A stretch of 64,000 bases of DNA from Gongronella butleri (taxonomy: Eukaryota > Mucoromycota > Mucoromycetes > Mucorales > Cunninghamellaceae). The position numbers and the translations under genes were made by a program. The notes below the pieces were generated by a model that saw only the letters and a list, made by a program, of their open reading frames with translations, was not told the origin of the DNA and did not search any database. The stretch lies in contig JAIWZP010000013.1 of NCBI GenBank assembly GCA_025201375.1, positions 310,001 through 374,000 on the forward strand, written 5' to 3'. Below, one piece after another: positions 22,827-34,360 of this stretch; the first letter of the stretch is position 1; each line of letters starts with the position of its first letter.

Positions 22827-24533
22827 ATGGATGACAAAAAGGGCGCTGCAGCGGTCAATGACGCGAACTCGATGGGTGATCACCAGAATCGCATGGCCGA
22901 TGGGCAAAAGAGCTATGCAGATGCAGCCGGGTGGGAGGCGCGGACGTTTAACGACTTTCCGACGGTTGAGGAGCAGCGCGAGGGCCATTACATCCCAACA
23001 GACATACAAGGTAATAGAGAGAATAAGAGAACGAGGGGAATTGAGCTCTTCTTTTGTTTTGTTTTTACGTTTAAACTGACACCGCGGGCCACGCAGGTTT
23101 GAGCGCGCCTAATCCGCATCGATCGTACGGCGACGTCGCAGGGAACAAAGGGTTTCCGACGGTTCAAGAATCGGCGGCAGGTAACAAGGCGCCACTCCTG
23201 CAGCAACAGAAGCAGGAGCACCTTCCCACGGCCACTGAAATGTTGCAGCCAGCAGGTAAACAAGCGAAAACAAGAAAAATAGGGTCCACAACCTTGGCCA
23301 CGGGCGTGAGCGATGGGACAAAAAACGAACGAAATTAAGCTTTTTTGTTTATGCAAACCAACAAGCACGCGCGCCGCCCACGAGCTATGCCAAGGTGGCC
23401 GCAAAGCCGGTCGTGCAATTGGAGGAGCAGCTGGACCGTGAACAAGACCAAACCGCGCCGCCATTGAATGGCGACATCCCCAATTCTTCGGCGCGCGAGC
23501 CTCGGTCGCTGTCTCTGGACGATATCGAAGCATTCCCATCCTTGTCGCCTGAACCAAGTCATGGGTCATCGCCAACAAGGAGCAATGGTACATTTTAATC
23601 CCATGGGAAAAACCAGCCCTGTGATCCAGGGAGCTCATTTTTTTTATTTTGTGTTTTTAATTTTTTTTTTTCGCTCGCCAGGCTCCCCTCCCTTGTCACG
23701 CTCGTATGCCCAGGCAACCCACAGCAATCTGGACAAGGCACCGCCACCCGCCAAAGCCCATGTGGACGCGTCGCCTACATACAATGAGGATCAATTCCTC
23801 AAGGCGACCTCGCAGCGTGAAACACGCAAAATGAAGCAATTGGAGCAATCCGGCCAATGGGAACGTGAGTCAATTCGTGAAAAAAAAAGAGAGCCTAGCG
23901 TACTGATTCACGATTTAATAGTCGTGACGCCTGAGATGCAGGATCGATTGCAAGTGGAACAAGAGCAAACCAAACCAGACGAAGCACCGACCACTGCAGC
24001 AGAGACATTGCCACAGTTCAGTGTGTTCAACACGATTGCCGGTGAGTCAAAAGAAGAAGAAAAAAAAAAAGCTGGCCAAAGACTTATCATGTTCTCCAGT
24101 TCTCCGAGAACAAGGCTATTCGTGGCTGACAAGTGTGCCTGTGGCCGTGTTCATGCACTTGTACTATTCGCCGCGCACGTCACCGCATGGATTCCCCTTG
24201 CCATATCGCTCCCTGCGCGATTTGGCAACGCTACCCATCTACACGACCAAGCTGAAAGCGTGTTTGGCGTCGTCGGACCTGGTGCTCTTGCATCAAAGCA
24301 AGAGCGAGCTGCAGGACACTGTCAATTTCCACGGCAAGCGCCATGGACGTGTCACGGGGTTGTCTTACCAGGATGGTCTAAGCGCCATCCAGGAAAAAGA
24401 TGCGACATTATCTTGGTGGCGCGTCAAAACGCGTCTCGCCCACCGATTGCAATGGACCCTTGTCTTTATGACGCTGGAAGACCCCAATGCCCACCTCGTC
24501 ACTATCCCTTCCCTTCTTGCCATTCAATCCTGA
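22827..24533 (+). CDS. Unrecognised protein with repeated SYA-x-A / FP-[TS]-[VL] motifs
   Basis: Six exons (22827-23010, 23097-23255, 23366-23587, 23682-23864, 23922-24041, 24100-24533) all join in phase 1 and give 433 residues. I do not recognise the family. The N-terminal half repeats a two-part motif: SYADAA with FPTVEE, SYGDVA with FPTVQE, SYAKVA with FPSLSPE, and SYAQAT. The repeats fall one per exon, suggesting growth by exon duplication. A charged Lys/Glu region follows. The last 145 residues (from LREQGYSWLTSVP) look globular: VAVFMHLYYSPRTSPHGFPLPY, then a tail rich in aliphatics with WWRVKTRL. No signal peptide or clear membrane segment is visible. The short repeats could be docking motifs for a partner, which is inference. 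Confidence 0.75.
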
Positions 24534-24690
24534 AAGCGCCGTTATGAATATAAAAAGACGATGATACAATGTTGCGGATTTTAGGAATTCGAGACTAGAA
24601 AAAAGATAAGGTATACAGGGAAAAGAGACAAAAAAAAAAGCAATTCACGGGACAAAAGCTCCAATAAAGGGTGTACACGGTCAACGGAGG

Positions 24691-25711
24691 TCAATGACGA
24701 TCGGATTGCGTCGATTTTGGAATGGACTGATACGATGACGACGACTTTGGCGGAGGTGTGTTGCCATTGCTATTGCTGTGGGCCGTGTAGGGCGGCGGCG
24801 ACGGCGATGTCTTGCTCTTTACGGCAGATGTCTTGCCAATCGTGGCTGCCTGAGGTGCTGGCGGCGACGTCTTTGATTTGGCTTTGATCTTTGCTTGCGC
24901 ACTCGATGATGATTCGCCTTGTGCGGGTAGCAATCCGCGTTCTGCGCGTATCTCGTCGCGTCGTCGCAGCATTAGATAATCCTCTAAAATCAACGCATTG
25001 CGCCAATTGCACTTGATCACAGCATCCATAATGTCGCCCACAATGGGCGTCAATCCAACCTAAGAGAAAAAAAATGGGCGAGGTGAATTGGCCATCCTCA
25101 CTAGCCCCCATTTGTCGTCTAATTCGCTTCTGGTCCTACCACAAAATCAATCAACACGTTCGTCACCATTTGCACTTGGATGTGCTTGGGTAATTCGGCC
25201 TCGCACGCGACCCTAATGAGGTCAAAGCCGAGCAGCATGCCTACAAAATCGCCAATGCCAGGAATCAAGCCTAAAAACACGAGAAACAGGTGAGCAGCTA
25301 AAGAAATAGCGCTTTTTTGGTGCGATCTTGGCGAAAAAAAAAAGCATGTTCCTTTTTTGTATCATGATCCGTTCGCCTTGTTTTCCCTTTTGCGCGTTCC
25401 TTTGAGAGGGCCTTACCAATAAGAAAGTCAAAGCCAAACGTAAAACAGCAGCAATTGAAGCCCTTGTCCAAAAAGATAGCGCGGCGCTTGACGGCACGCA
25501 ACACGCGGCGGTCGCGTTTGCTCAAGATGATGTCCGGCTTGGCCTGACGCTTCCACCAGAACCGTTTTGACGATTGCGCCGCTTCTTCTTGCAGCGCCAG
25601 CACCTCAGGGTCCGTTTTGTACTTTTGCTGCGGGTTCAGCGCGTCTGACACGCCACCTTGCACATGCTTCCTTGCCTGCCCTTCAATATAGTTGGCTATA
25701 AACGCTGACAT
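24691..25711 (-). CDS. DUF4112-domain protein
   Basis: Exons 25711-25417, 25270-25140 and 25059-24691 give 264 residues. The core, about residues 90-175, has the DUF4112 pattern: LDKGFNCCCFTFGFDFLIG, LIPGIGDFVGMLLGFDLI, GLTPIVGDIMDAVIKCNWRN and ILEDYLMLRR. The glycine- and proline-containing hydrophobic pieces suggest membrane association. The C-terminal 75 residues are Ser/Pro/Lys-rich and disordered. The function of DUF4112 is not established. The gene lies just downstream of TAF10 on the same strand with a short gap. Confidence 0.85.
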
Positions 25712-25988
25712 ACCGACAAGAAAAAAAAAAGAAAAGAGGTGCGTGTGTGAAACGAGAAAGAAAGAATGGCCAAATGGCACCAAATCCGACATGAAACCCC
25801 ATTTTTATAATTTTGAGCGCGATCGCCCCCATTGTCCGATTTGTGCATTCGCATGAAAATGCCACCAAATCCATCGAATGGACCGTAAAAATGCCAAGAT
25901 TTCGCATCAACAGGGCAAACCTTTCCTTTCTTTTAATGGATCTCCTTGAGGAGAGGAGCTAGCTATATACATGTAAGGCGGGGCTGCG

Positions 25989-26729
25989 TCAATAATACTC
26001 GGGCTTCTTGACATTGATCCCGTACTCGGCCAGGGCCGCAGACAGGTCTTCCATGGTCAACACCGTCTTGCGATCCTAAAATAAAGCAAGATTGAGCGAT
26101 CAATGATCCATGTTGCTCCCATTGAGCCTACAATGGTCGATTTACCTTGCCGACTTTGCTTCTGTTGCCAGATTGGCGCACCTTGCAATATTGGAATGCA
26201 TCTGTCGCAATGTCGGCAATGTACTTTTGCGCCGCCAGGGCGAGCAAGCGCTTGCTGTAGCGTAAAAAAAAAAAAGAGAGAAACCAATTGAGCATCACTG
26301 AGCCCTCATGTGGATTCTTCCATGCGCCCATGACCACTTACACACGCGCATCGTCGCACTCAAAGCCGGCACGGTTCAAGTAATAGTCGGTTACAGCGTC
26401 AGGTATCTTTTTAAAAACAAAAAAACAAAAAAGTGAGCAATTGGCTCGCCAAAGCGGCGGGTTTGGGCTTTTTTTACAATTGGTGAATAGTCATCCATCT
26501 TGACGAGGAACTCGGCCAGGCTCTTTTCGCTCTTGTCAGCGTCTGGGAATTTGGACGTGCGTTCGCTCATGGCTGTTGGCTTGCTTTCGGCTGCTGTGGA
26601 CGACGATGCAGGGCGCTGTTGTTGTTGTGCTTGGCCAACATTGCTCATGACATCGGCGCCGGATGCCTGCGAAGAGGCGCCTTGACTGGAGCCGGCAAGT
26701 TGAAACTGATCGCTGCTATTGGTATCCAT
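25989..26729 (-). CDS. TAF10: TFIID/SAGA subunit TAF10
   Basis: Exons 26729-26478, 26406-26342, 26254-26146 and 26075-25989 give 170 residues. After a Gln/Ser-rich N-terminus of about 65 residues comes the conserved histone-fold region: LAEFLVKMDDYSPIIPDAV, YYLNRAGFECDDARV, RLLALAAQKYIADIATDAFQYC and DRKTVLTMEDLSAALAEYGI, ending in KKPEYY. This fits fungal TAF10 over its whole length. TAF10 pairs with TAF3/TAF8 or SPT7-type partners in TFIID and SAGA and acts in nuclear transcription initiation. Confidence 0.95.
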
Positions 26730-27544
26730 TTGAAGTGGCCACTTTGTCGATTAAAAGGCGAAAAAGACAGTCAATCAAGCAAAAGAGGATTGAGGAGAGC
26801 GTGAGCAAGGAAACCTCGCAAAGAAAAACCACCGCACAAACTGGATGTTCAATCTCCGATCAGCTGGGCGGCAAAAAAAAAAAAAAAAAAAAAAAAAGAC
26901 GTGAAATAAGCGACGCGTCACTTGGTAGACGCGATGGTCGCATTTGCCAGAGAGATACACAAGTTTCACTGGGACTGCGATGCATAAAAATTCAATAAAA
27001 TCGCAATTGCCGCAATCCTCTGTCGAATAAAAGCAGTTCCACTAGCGTGTACATAACAAAAAAGATGCAGAAATGCAAGTTTTTAAAATCGTCAGCTATT
27101 TTCTCGTTATCTCGAAATCCATGTGATCGGCCACTGATTTTTATTGCATAATGGACGTGCAACAAGTACTGTACCGATGTGTCGGATAGCACTATTGTAC
27201 TCTCAGGGTACTCGCGTGCGCTTTAAAACTTCGACGACCTGGATGCTACTTTTTTTCGTTTTCCCGTTCAGTCATGCTTGGATCGCCACCGCCAAACCAC
27301 TTTGGCCTCCCTTTCATAAAAAATTAAAAAATAACCAAGTGCGATCAACCTGTTGTTGTCGAGACGTGTGCCATTTCCAAGAACATCGCAAATCATACGT
27401 ACAAGATTGTCACCAAAGCTTTATCATGTAACTATTTCGGCACGTCTCGGTTCAAAAAAGCTCTTGAAAATCCAGAGGTCAATCAGACGGCTGCAGTAAA
27501 ATTTAAAAAAATGTCGATTTTCAAAAACCCAATCTTAAACGCTA

Positions 27545-27705
27545 CAAAACACTCGGTTGGATCGCCTCCAAAACTGTTTCGTTAGGGCATTGCGTCGCGT
27601 CTTTTTTCAACATGATGTTGAAAATCAGAAGTTCGTTGGGCCGTTTTGCAAACGAATCCAAAATGTTGCTATTTTCGCCAATTCAGCAGCAGTGACTCTC
27701 CAAAT
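27545..27705 (+). repeat. Dispersed repeat C, copy 1
   Basis: This resembles 43270-43430. Shared blocks include TTGGATCRCCTC, GCGTCKCKTTTTCAACA, GATGTTGAAAATC/GACGCTGAAAACC, ACGAATCCRAAA and CCAATTCAGC/CAAATTCAGC. The copies are diverged but collinear. Confidence 0.6.
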
Positions 27706-28034
27706 ATTGCGTGGATCGGGATGAAACTGGCACCATTCTACAAAAGAGACATTCTCGGACGTCAATTCTGGAATGTTTGTTCGCTCGATGCGTGACCTCT
27801 TTACGCTTGTGAAAGCCGATCAAACATTGCAAAAATTTTCAACTTCGAAGTTCTCGGAAACTGATTGGAAAACACAGGGCGCTTTCAACGTGTCGAAAGC
27901 ACCTCTTGCATCTCTACAGCAGTATCGAATGAATGAGGCCAGTTTCATCGATGGATGATGGCGAAAACTCGCAGAGAAAATTCACTTTTTCATCAAAATC
28001 TTTGATCACTACAGTATTTGCTCAACAACGGTCT

Positions 28035-28340
28035 AATATAAAACCTATAATTTTTATTCCAGTTTTACTAACAAACAGAGCGGCAAAGCACCTAATGGGA
28101 TGACTTGCGGCGCGCTAGCTTGGGTTTTAACTCTTTGCATCGGTCATTTCACCGCTGCAGCGGTGCAGTCTCCTCGGCAAGCGACAACGGTCTACGTAAT
28201 CGACCCCTGATTTTTATTGCAGTTTTGAGAAGGAACAAATAAACACAGGAGGGGGTAAAGTATCTAATGGGATGACTTGCAGCGCGCTAGCTTGAGTTTG
28301 AACTTTTTGCATCGGTCACTTCACCAGGCTGCAGCTTGCA
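28035..28340 (+). repeat. Tandem repeat D, two diverged copies of about 165-170 bases
   Basis: Copy 1 (about 28035-28172) and copy 2 (about 28203-28340) share GATTTTTATTCCAG/GATTTTTATTGCAG, CTAATGGGATGACTTGC, GCGCGCTAGCTTG and TTTGCATCGGTCAYTTCACC, followed by a CTGCAG-rich stretch. No coding frame is preserved. Confidence 0.75.
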
Positions 28341-28795
28341 GCAGCGCACGAAGAAATTGTGTTTTGTGTAAATAAAAAATAAAAAAAATGCAAAAAAAAT
28401 TCCATGCAATAATTTACGCACCTTAATTTGGAAGTGTCAAACCTTCAATTTTTGCAAAAAAAAACTTGCCCAAAGTAGGCACTTTTCTCAGTCGATCGCC
28501 GTTCATGCGTCACTCTGGGGGCACTTTTCTTAAACGTGCGTGGGGCGACCTGCCAATTTGTCTGCCAGAATAGCAAATTGTCGGAGTTACCTGTTTGGGA
28601 TGCATTGATCACTCGGAGTTCGAAATTCCCCAAATTTGGCATTTCTGAGATCGAAATGTGTGACCCCTGAGTGACCCCTGAATTTTTCAAAGGTGGTCGT
28701 AGTGCTTTGGTGTTTTAAGCTTTTTTGTTGCAGATTTTGCGCTGAATGCGATGCAGTTATTTTTGAGCGGGGTCAACCATGCAGATGGACATATG

Positions 28796-28955
28796 AATGC
28801 AAAATGATACAAATATGAGACTTTTGGCATTTTCGAGCCCAAAAAAAATCGGGCGGGTCCGTCTTAAGCTCCGGACCACCGTAGTTCATGCAGCAACGCA
28901 ATTTTCATTTGCGGGCAGGTAGGCTGTAAAAAAAATTCTGGAGGCACAACAGTAG
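28796..28955 (+). repeat. Dispersed repeat B, copy 2
   Basis: Collinear with 15446-15602 (see that entry). It ends in CTGGAGGCACAACAG, matching CTGGAAGCACAGCAG of the first copy. Confidence 0.75.
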
Positions 28956-29620
28956 GCTATTGTTATATTTGCTGCTGCTTGCAGAGCGTGATATTCTTAA
29001 TTAAAAAACACAATGGACACGTCCATGTGAAAGAGCAGATATGATTACCCCAAGTCATTCAGACGCGCTGGCCGACGACGTGTCTGGGCTTGTCTTTCTC
29101 AAATTGTATAAAAAAAAAAGAGAAAAAAAGCTCCAAGGAAAGAAAACGAGATGCAAATCGCGTCATACATGCCCTATGCCGCATTCCTGGATTCAAATTC
29201 AGATGGACTGGCACTTGCGACTTGTTGCCTAGTCCAGCAGCTAATATCATCATACTGTAAAGCCCCACTCATCATACGTTGTTGGCTGCTGTCGCCAGGT
29301 CTTATCTATTTATTAGTCACAATTTTACAGTATTTGTGATGAAAGCGTGCGTGTCAGTGCCATGCATTTTGCAAAACTTCGATGATACTGTAGGAAGCGA
29401 AAAGGGCACTCAGAATATTCAAGAAAACTCGAAAAAATTTGTTCTGTTTTCCCATATTTTGTTAAAAATTATTGTTGGGTAATGATCCGTTGATGATTGA
29501 GAGATTAAAAAGATACCTACTGTACAATGTGGACAGGGCCCTGGGACGCGTATCATACACATTTAGAGGCGCAATTGTCTTTAATTGCATAAAAAAGTAT
29601 ATAAAAATACAGTAGGGAGA

Positions 29621-31028
29621 CTACACTCGATTCTTGGACACCTTGAGCATGCTCACGCCATGCGGCTCAACATTGACGGTAACGCTGGTCTTGAACTTGC
29701 CGATGCTCTTGTGTTGCCACAGGTCGCGCGCATAATATGTGGCATGACCAGCAGCGGGGTCATTGGGGATCACGGACGCCCAATCGACCGTGATGTTGGC
29801 AACATTGCTTCCATCAAGATTGAGTGCAAGGACCACGGTGCTGCCGTCCTGCAGGGGACCAGAGAGGACCTTTTGCCCAGCATTGGTCAAGCTGGAAATG
29901 ACTTGGACGGATTTGCCAAGCGGATCTTGATTGATGGCAATGACCTCCTTGTTGCTGATAATGTTCTTTATGTCTGTCGTCATGTTGGACACGTCCAGAC
30001 CGAGGATCAACGGCGACTTGTACGCAGCCCACAGCGAAAAGTGGCTCGTGTACTCCGTGACTGTCATGTGATCAAACACGCCAACCTCGAGCATGTCCAT
30101 GTCGTTCCAGCCACCAGGGCTCGAGTAATTGTAAATCGGCTCCTCTTGACCTTCAATTGACAACACCGAATTCCACGAGTCATTGATCTGTCAAGGAAAT
30201 GGAAAAGAAATATGAGAAGGTGCAATGGTTCAATGATTTTTTTCGCAAATTAGCCGTACATCGCCACTCATGCGCCAGCTTTGGCCGCCAACATCGCGAC
30301 CCCATTCCCAAACGCTGTCTTGGCCCCAGCTGCAGATGCTGTAAAAGATGGGACGACTGGTATTGGCCAAGGCATCACTGTAAATTCAAAAAAAAAAGTG
30401 AGCACACGTTCAATCACGTGGCCCACAGTGTGTCGTGTCATGTTTTTTTTTTACCCCATCTTCTTGTATCGTGCCGACGAGATGGCAGGCGATCCATCCT
30501 CGCCATTGTTGTAGCAATTGTCATACTGTAAAGGAGAACGTGATGCAATGCATGAGCGGGGAATACAGAATGATCTCTCACTTTTTTTTTTTTTTTTTTT
30601 TGCATCAAACCTTGAGATAGTCGACGCCCCAGTCGGACCACGCCTGCGCATCGATTTGTTCGTAGCCCAAGGATCCAGGATATCTAGCTTGACAGGTGTG
30701 CGTGCCAGCGCTCGAGTAAATGCCAAGCTTGAGACCCATGGCGTGCACTTTTTGGGCCAGACCGTCAATGCCGTCGGGGAAACGCGTCGCATTGGGCACC
30801 ATGCGCTGCGTCTGATTGTCGCGGTCTGAATCGGCCCAACAATCGTCAATGTTCAGGTACTTGTAGCCCAGGTCACGTAGACCCGTGGACACCAGCGCCT
30901 CGCCCATCTTGAGCATCGTATCGGCACTGACATCGCAGCCATACTTGTTCCAGCTGTTCCACCCCATTTGCTAGTATGCCCAATTGGCCAAAAGAAATCA
31001 ATGAGAAACGCGTCATATGGCCATTTTT

Positions 31029-31059
<31 letters not shown>

Positions 31060-31142
31060 ACAGGTGTCTTTGCAAGGTTTGGGTCAATGATGGCATGTGC
31101 CTGGTACAGAGCAGCACTGATAAGGAAGAGAGAGAGCTTCAT
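29621..31142 (-). CDS. Secreted alpha-galactosidase, glycoside hydrolase family 27
   Basis: Exons 31142-31062, 30970-30611, 30525-30455, 30377-30260 and 30187-29621 give 398 residues. A signal peptide (MKLSLFLISAALYQAHA) leads into the GH27 barrel: MGWNSWNKYGCDV, YLNIDDCWA, LGIYSSAGTHTC, then the nucleophile Asp in DYLKYDNC (codons joined across an intron) and the acid/base Asp in GGWNDMDMLEVG. LILGLDVSNM and AINQDPLGK follow, then the C-terminal beta domain. Several Asn-X-Ser/Thr sites suggest glycosylation. The enzyme removes terminal alpha-1,6-galactose from raffinose-type sugars and galactomannans outside the cell. Length and motifs match fungal enzymes, so it should be active. A TATA box lies 90 bases upstream. 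Confidence 0.95.
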
Positions 31143-31228
31143 GATTGCAATTGGGCAAGGTCAATTTGGGTGAGCAAAGGAGAGAATTTGGCAGCAAAAT
31201 GCATGAATTGCAAGTTTGCCCCCTCCCC

Positions 31229-31236
31229 TTTATATA
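31229..31236 (-). promoter_or_regulatory. Putative TATA box of the alpha-galactosidase gene
   Basis: Reads TATATAAA on the minus strand, about 90 bases upstream of the ATG at 31142. Spacing fits a short 5' untranslated region. Confidence 0.6.
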
Positions 31237-33160
31237 GGGTCAGGCCGTGGGAGGGCGGAGGCTTGAGAAGGGGCGTGTTTTTAAGGTGCATGTGTGTGTC
31301 AGGGAACCTCGGAGGCAGCTCCATTAGATAATCAGATGGTCCCCAAATGTGGACGGCGCGACTTTTTCGCGTTTGTGATCAAAGGGGCGGATTCAATGCA
31401 GATCGTGCACCCGAGAAAATTTACGGTATTGCTTGATCATGTGGGTGCCGACACGTCGGGGGGTCAAGAAAGTGGTTCTGTCAAAACGCCGGAAATTAAG
31501 CACACTCTCGGCGCATGCCAGGGCAAATGAATAAGAAATGTATCTCGCGCGCGCACGCGTGATGCTCATGCATCCACCGTCATCCCATGAGTGGCCCTGA
31601 CTTGTTTCTTCCAATGACACACCAGGTGAGAGTGGGCGGCCGCGCCGTAAACTGGAACATGACCGCTTTTGTCGTGCATATTGCGGATGGGAAAGTGACA
31701 CCACTTTTGACGAGCAACCTGCATTACGCGGAAAAAGCGATATTTTCCTTCAAAAAACCCCTCTTTCAGGGGATCCAGGGATCCAGGGGTCCACTCTGGC
31801 AAGACAATGTCGGCTCTTTCCCCCTCCTTTTTTATTTTTGACGGCTTCCCTATACAACGACGACGTGTTCCTTGAGCGCCACCATGCTCAAAGCGTTGAA
31901 AATGAGATGAGTGTAAGCGGCGGAACGGCGAGGGTGATCGTTAAATGCCCACGATCGGGCAATATGTCCAAAGGTGATATTTTTTTCCTACAGAAATGGC
32001 ATAGATCGCGTGTCACCTTCATTTATTGTGTGGACAGTTGCACACAAACGACTTATGCCGCCATTGCGGGCCACTGCCCATTTCCGGCAAAGCCAAGACA
32101 CAAAGTGTCATTCTGAATTCAAAAAATAAAAAAATAAAAATTCAGGGGGGAAAAGCGGTGTCCTGGTCTTTGTTCCTTTTTCCACTCATGCACCGGATTT
32201 GTTCGTATTTAAAAAAGTCGGATGATGGAATAATTAAGGCATTGTGCACGTTGGATCATGGGAGCGGGGCGAGAGAGTGTGTGGATCGCTCTCTGCATGA
32301 CGATTTCATTGTGTCGATGATGATGCGCGTTGACTCCATCACCAAGAAAATGAATTACCAGGTGTTTGTCGTGTGCGAGCTTACGTATTGCTGTAGAAAA
32401 TAGAAAAAAAACATTTCGCCTAGCCATCGGGGTGATGTGCTTTGACAAGATCATGATGTGACCATTCATTGCCATTCCATTCTTTTGATTTCCCTGCTAG
32501 ATGGACTTTCTGCATGAAATGGCTCTATTGCCGGTCCCCTCCCCCTTGTTTTCATTGTCTCTCTCACACTTGGACTCTCCTTTTCTCTCAAAAACAGGCG
32601 CTTTTCGTTTTTTTCGGCACAATCTTGCTAATTGCGAATTGAACTTGCCACCTGCCTGGCTTTTTTTTTTTCATGCAACGCCTCTGGCCGGATGGCGTCA
32701 TGTGTAAGAATGCTAGATTTCTTGACTGCCACATCTGATCTCAAGCAGTATTCCGACAATTTTGGAATCAAGAATAAGGAAGGGGCGACGGGCATTGTAT
32801 CAAAAGTAGAGACGCGACCGAGTGAAACTGATACAAAAATAAGAGAGAGAGGCCACATGCAACAAGGATACACTTATTTTTTGCGTGTGAGAAGAGCGTC
32901 CTCGGTTGCGCTGCGCTGCCTGTCCATGCAAAAGCACAGTCATGCAACAAGGCTTGTTGACGACCAATCGATGATTGCTCTGTGTTCGTAAAAAAATTGG
33001 AAGCACGCGCAAAACGCCTTTTCGAAACCTATTTTTACATTTCAAATGCGCAAAAAAAGCGCGCGTGAGCTTTGGCGGAGCCAATGGGGCAGCGGACGTT
33101 TTTTTTTTCTTTACATGCATAACCGAGAGCATTGCCGAGCTAGGTGCCGCCCGCATCTCT

Positions 33161-33167
33161 TATAAAA
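33161..33167 (+). promoter_or_regulatory. Putative TATA box of the bZIP gene
   Basis: TATAAAA lies 78 bases upstream of the first ATG at 33239. Confidence 0.55.
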
Positions 33168-33238
33168 AGTCCATGAGACAGAATCATGGTCAAAAAGGCA
33201 TTCCCTGTTTGTTTTAAAGAATTTCTACCTCCATCATC

Positions 33239-33991
33239 ATGATGCTTTGGACCAATTCGACGTACACCACGGCTAACAGCATGTATCCATCGTCGGTGCC
33301 GGCGCCCATGTCTTCTTACATTCATTCGAGCTCGTCGTCGTCTTCGTCATCGCCCGCACAATCCATGGCATCCTCGGACGATCACAAAAAAACGAAAAAA
33401 CGCAAATCCCAATCAGCAAAATACTTGGATGACGATGAAAAGAGGCGTAATTTCTTGGAGCGCAATAGGCAAGGTATCGTCACCGTGACAAAAAAAAAAA
33501 AAAAAAAAAAAAAGATCACCCGCGCGTGTGCTAATTTTCTGATTTTTTTTTTTTTTTTTGTGATTGATGAATTAGCTGCGCTGAAATGCCGACAGCGCAA
33601 GAAGCAATGGTTGACCAACTTGCAAGCCAAGGTGGAGTACCTGACGAATGATAACGAGCAGCTGCAGATGCAGGGCAATTTGCTGCGCGAGGAGCTGATA
33701 CGTCTGCGTCGGCTTTTGTGGACGCACAAGGATTGCCACCCACAAAAGCAGGCTGCGCACGCGCTTCTCAATCAGCCTCTACCCACCACTGTTGCCGTTT
33801 ACCCAGCGGCCTTACCACCAATGGCCGTCAGCGCCGCTTCACAAGATTATCAGCCCGATTACTTGCTGCCTGCCTCCTTTTCCAATCCTGCTCTCTCTGC
33901 CACAGAGTCACAGACGAACCACGCAATACCACAGCCTGCAAACACCACCACAGGAGACGACAGTGCCGACATGATCTTGACGACACTGTAG
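33239..33991 (+). CDS. ATF/CREB-type bZIP transcription factor (Atf1-like)
   Basis: Two exons, 33239-33473 and about 33575-33991, flank an intron of roughly 100 bases with a long A run and a T run. The basic region is split across it: KRRNFLERNRQ in the first exon, AALKCRQRKKQW in the second, then a leucine zipper VEYLTNDNEQLQMQGNLLREELIRL ending in LLWTHKDC, a sequence typical of the ATF2/Atf1 subgroup. An N-terminal Ser run precedes a Lys-rich stretch that may act as a nuclear signal. The C-terminus is Pro/Ser/Thr-rich. Atf1-type factors bind TGACGT(CA) and act in stress and sporulation downstream of MAP kinases in other fungi. Only about 220 residues are present, so upstream exons with stress-activation regions could be missing. 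Confidence 0.9.
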   Translation: MMLWTNSTYTTANSMYPSSVPAPMSSYIHSSSSSSSSSPAQSMASSDDHKKTKKRKSQSAKYLDDDEKRRNFLERNRQGIVTVTKKKKKKKKITRACANFLIFFFFFVIDELAALKCRQRKKQWLTNLQAKVEYLTNDNEQLQMQGNLLREELIRLRRLLWTHKDCHPQKQAAHALLNQPLPTTVAVYPAALPPMAVSAASQDYQPDYLLPASFSNPALSATESQTNHAIPQPANTTTGDDSADMILTTL

Positions 33992-34360
33992 CTCTTCCGC
34001 CTTTTTTTTTCTTTTCTCCCCAGTAATGCACATGTCTCCCCTTTTGTAACATCTTTTTGCGTCTCGCTTCCCTTTTCCCCCCCTTCCCAATAAAGCAAGG
34101 CTCACCGCCGTGTAACGTGATTCCAATGGAACGACAAGAAAAAAAACAGCCATAAATGGTGCAATTCCTCTTCCCGTTTTTGATTTGTGTTTCAACAGCA
34201 CCGCCACTTGAGCTAAGCATGGGCAAATTTGACGCTTCCCCTCTTTCCACAATAGATAGAGTTTCATTTCAAGGAATTGCAAGAAGACAAAACTGCAAAA
34301 TACATGTGGTTCTATAATCAAAAATGGGGGGAAACGCGATTTCTATCTTATGTACATGGT
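33992..34360. other. Convergent 3' spacer
   Basis: Short region between the ends of the bZIP gene (plus) and the first ABHD11-like gene (minus). It should contain both 3' untranslated regions; an AATAAA lies at about 34090. No coding sequence is supported. Confidence 0.5.

Larger units (their letters stand above)
26730..29620. other. Gene-poor island with several repeat modules
   Basis: Nearly 2.9 kb without a supported gene. The left 100 bases should hold the TAF10 promoter and a 21-base A run near 26873. Inside lie repeat C (about 27545-27705), the tandem repeat D (28035-28340), repeat B copy 2 (28796-28955) and several TACTGTA/TACAGTA heptamers. Base composition is lower in GC than in the flanking genes. 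Open frames are short and share no recognisable domain. Confidence 0.6.
31143..33238. other. Divergent intergenic region of about 2.1 kb
   Basis: It lies between the alpha-galactosidase (minus) and the bZIP gene (plus), so it should hold both promoters. TATA-like boxes occur near each end (31229-31236 and 33161-33167). I see no supported gene in the centre; the ORFs there lack recognisable domains. Confidence 0.5.

Noticed and set aside
28000..28340. Regularly spaced repeats as a possible CRISPR array
   Set aside because: Only two diverged copies of about 170 bases occur, in a eukaryotic genome; it is an ordinary tandem repeat.
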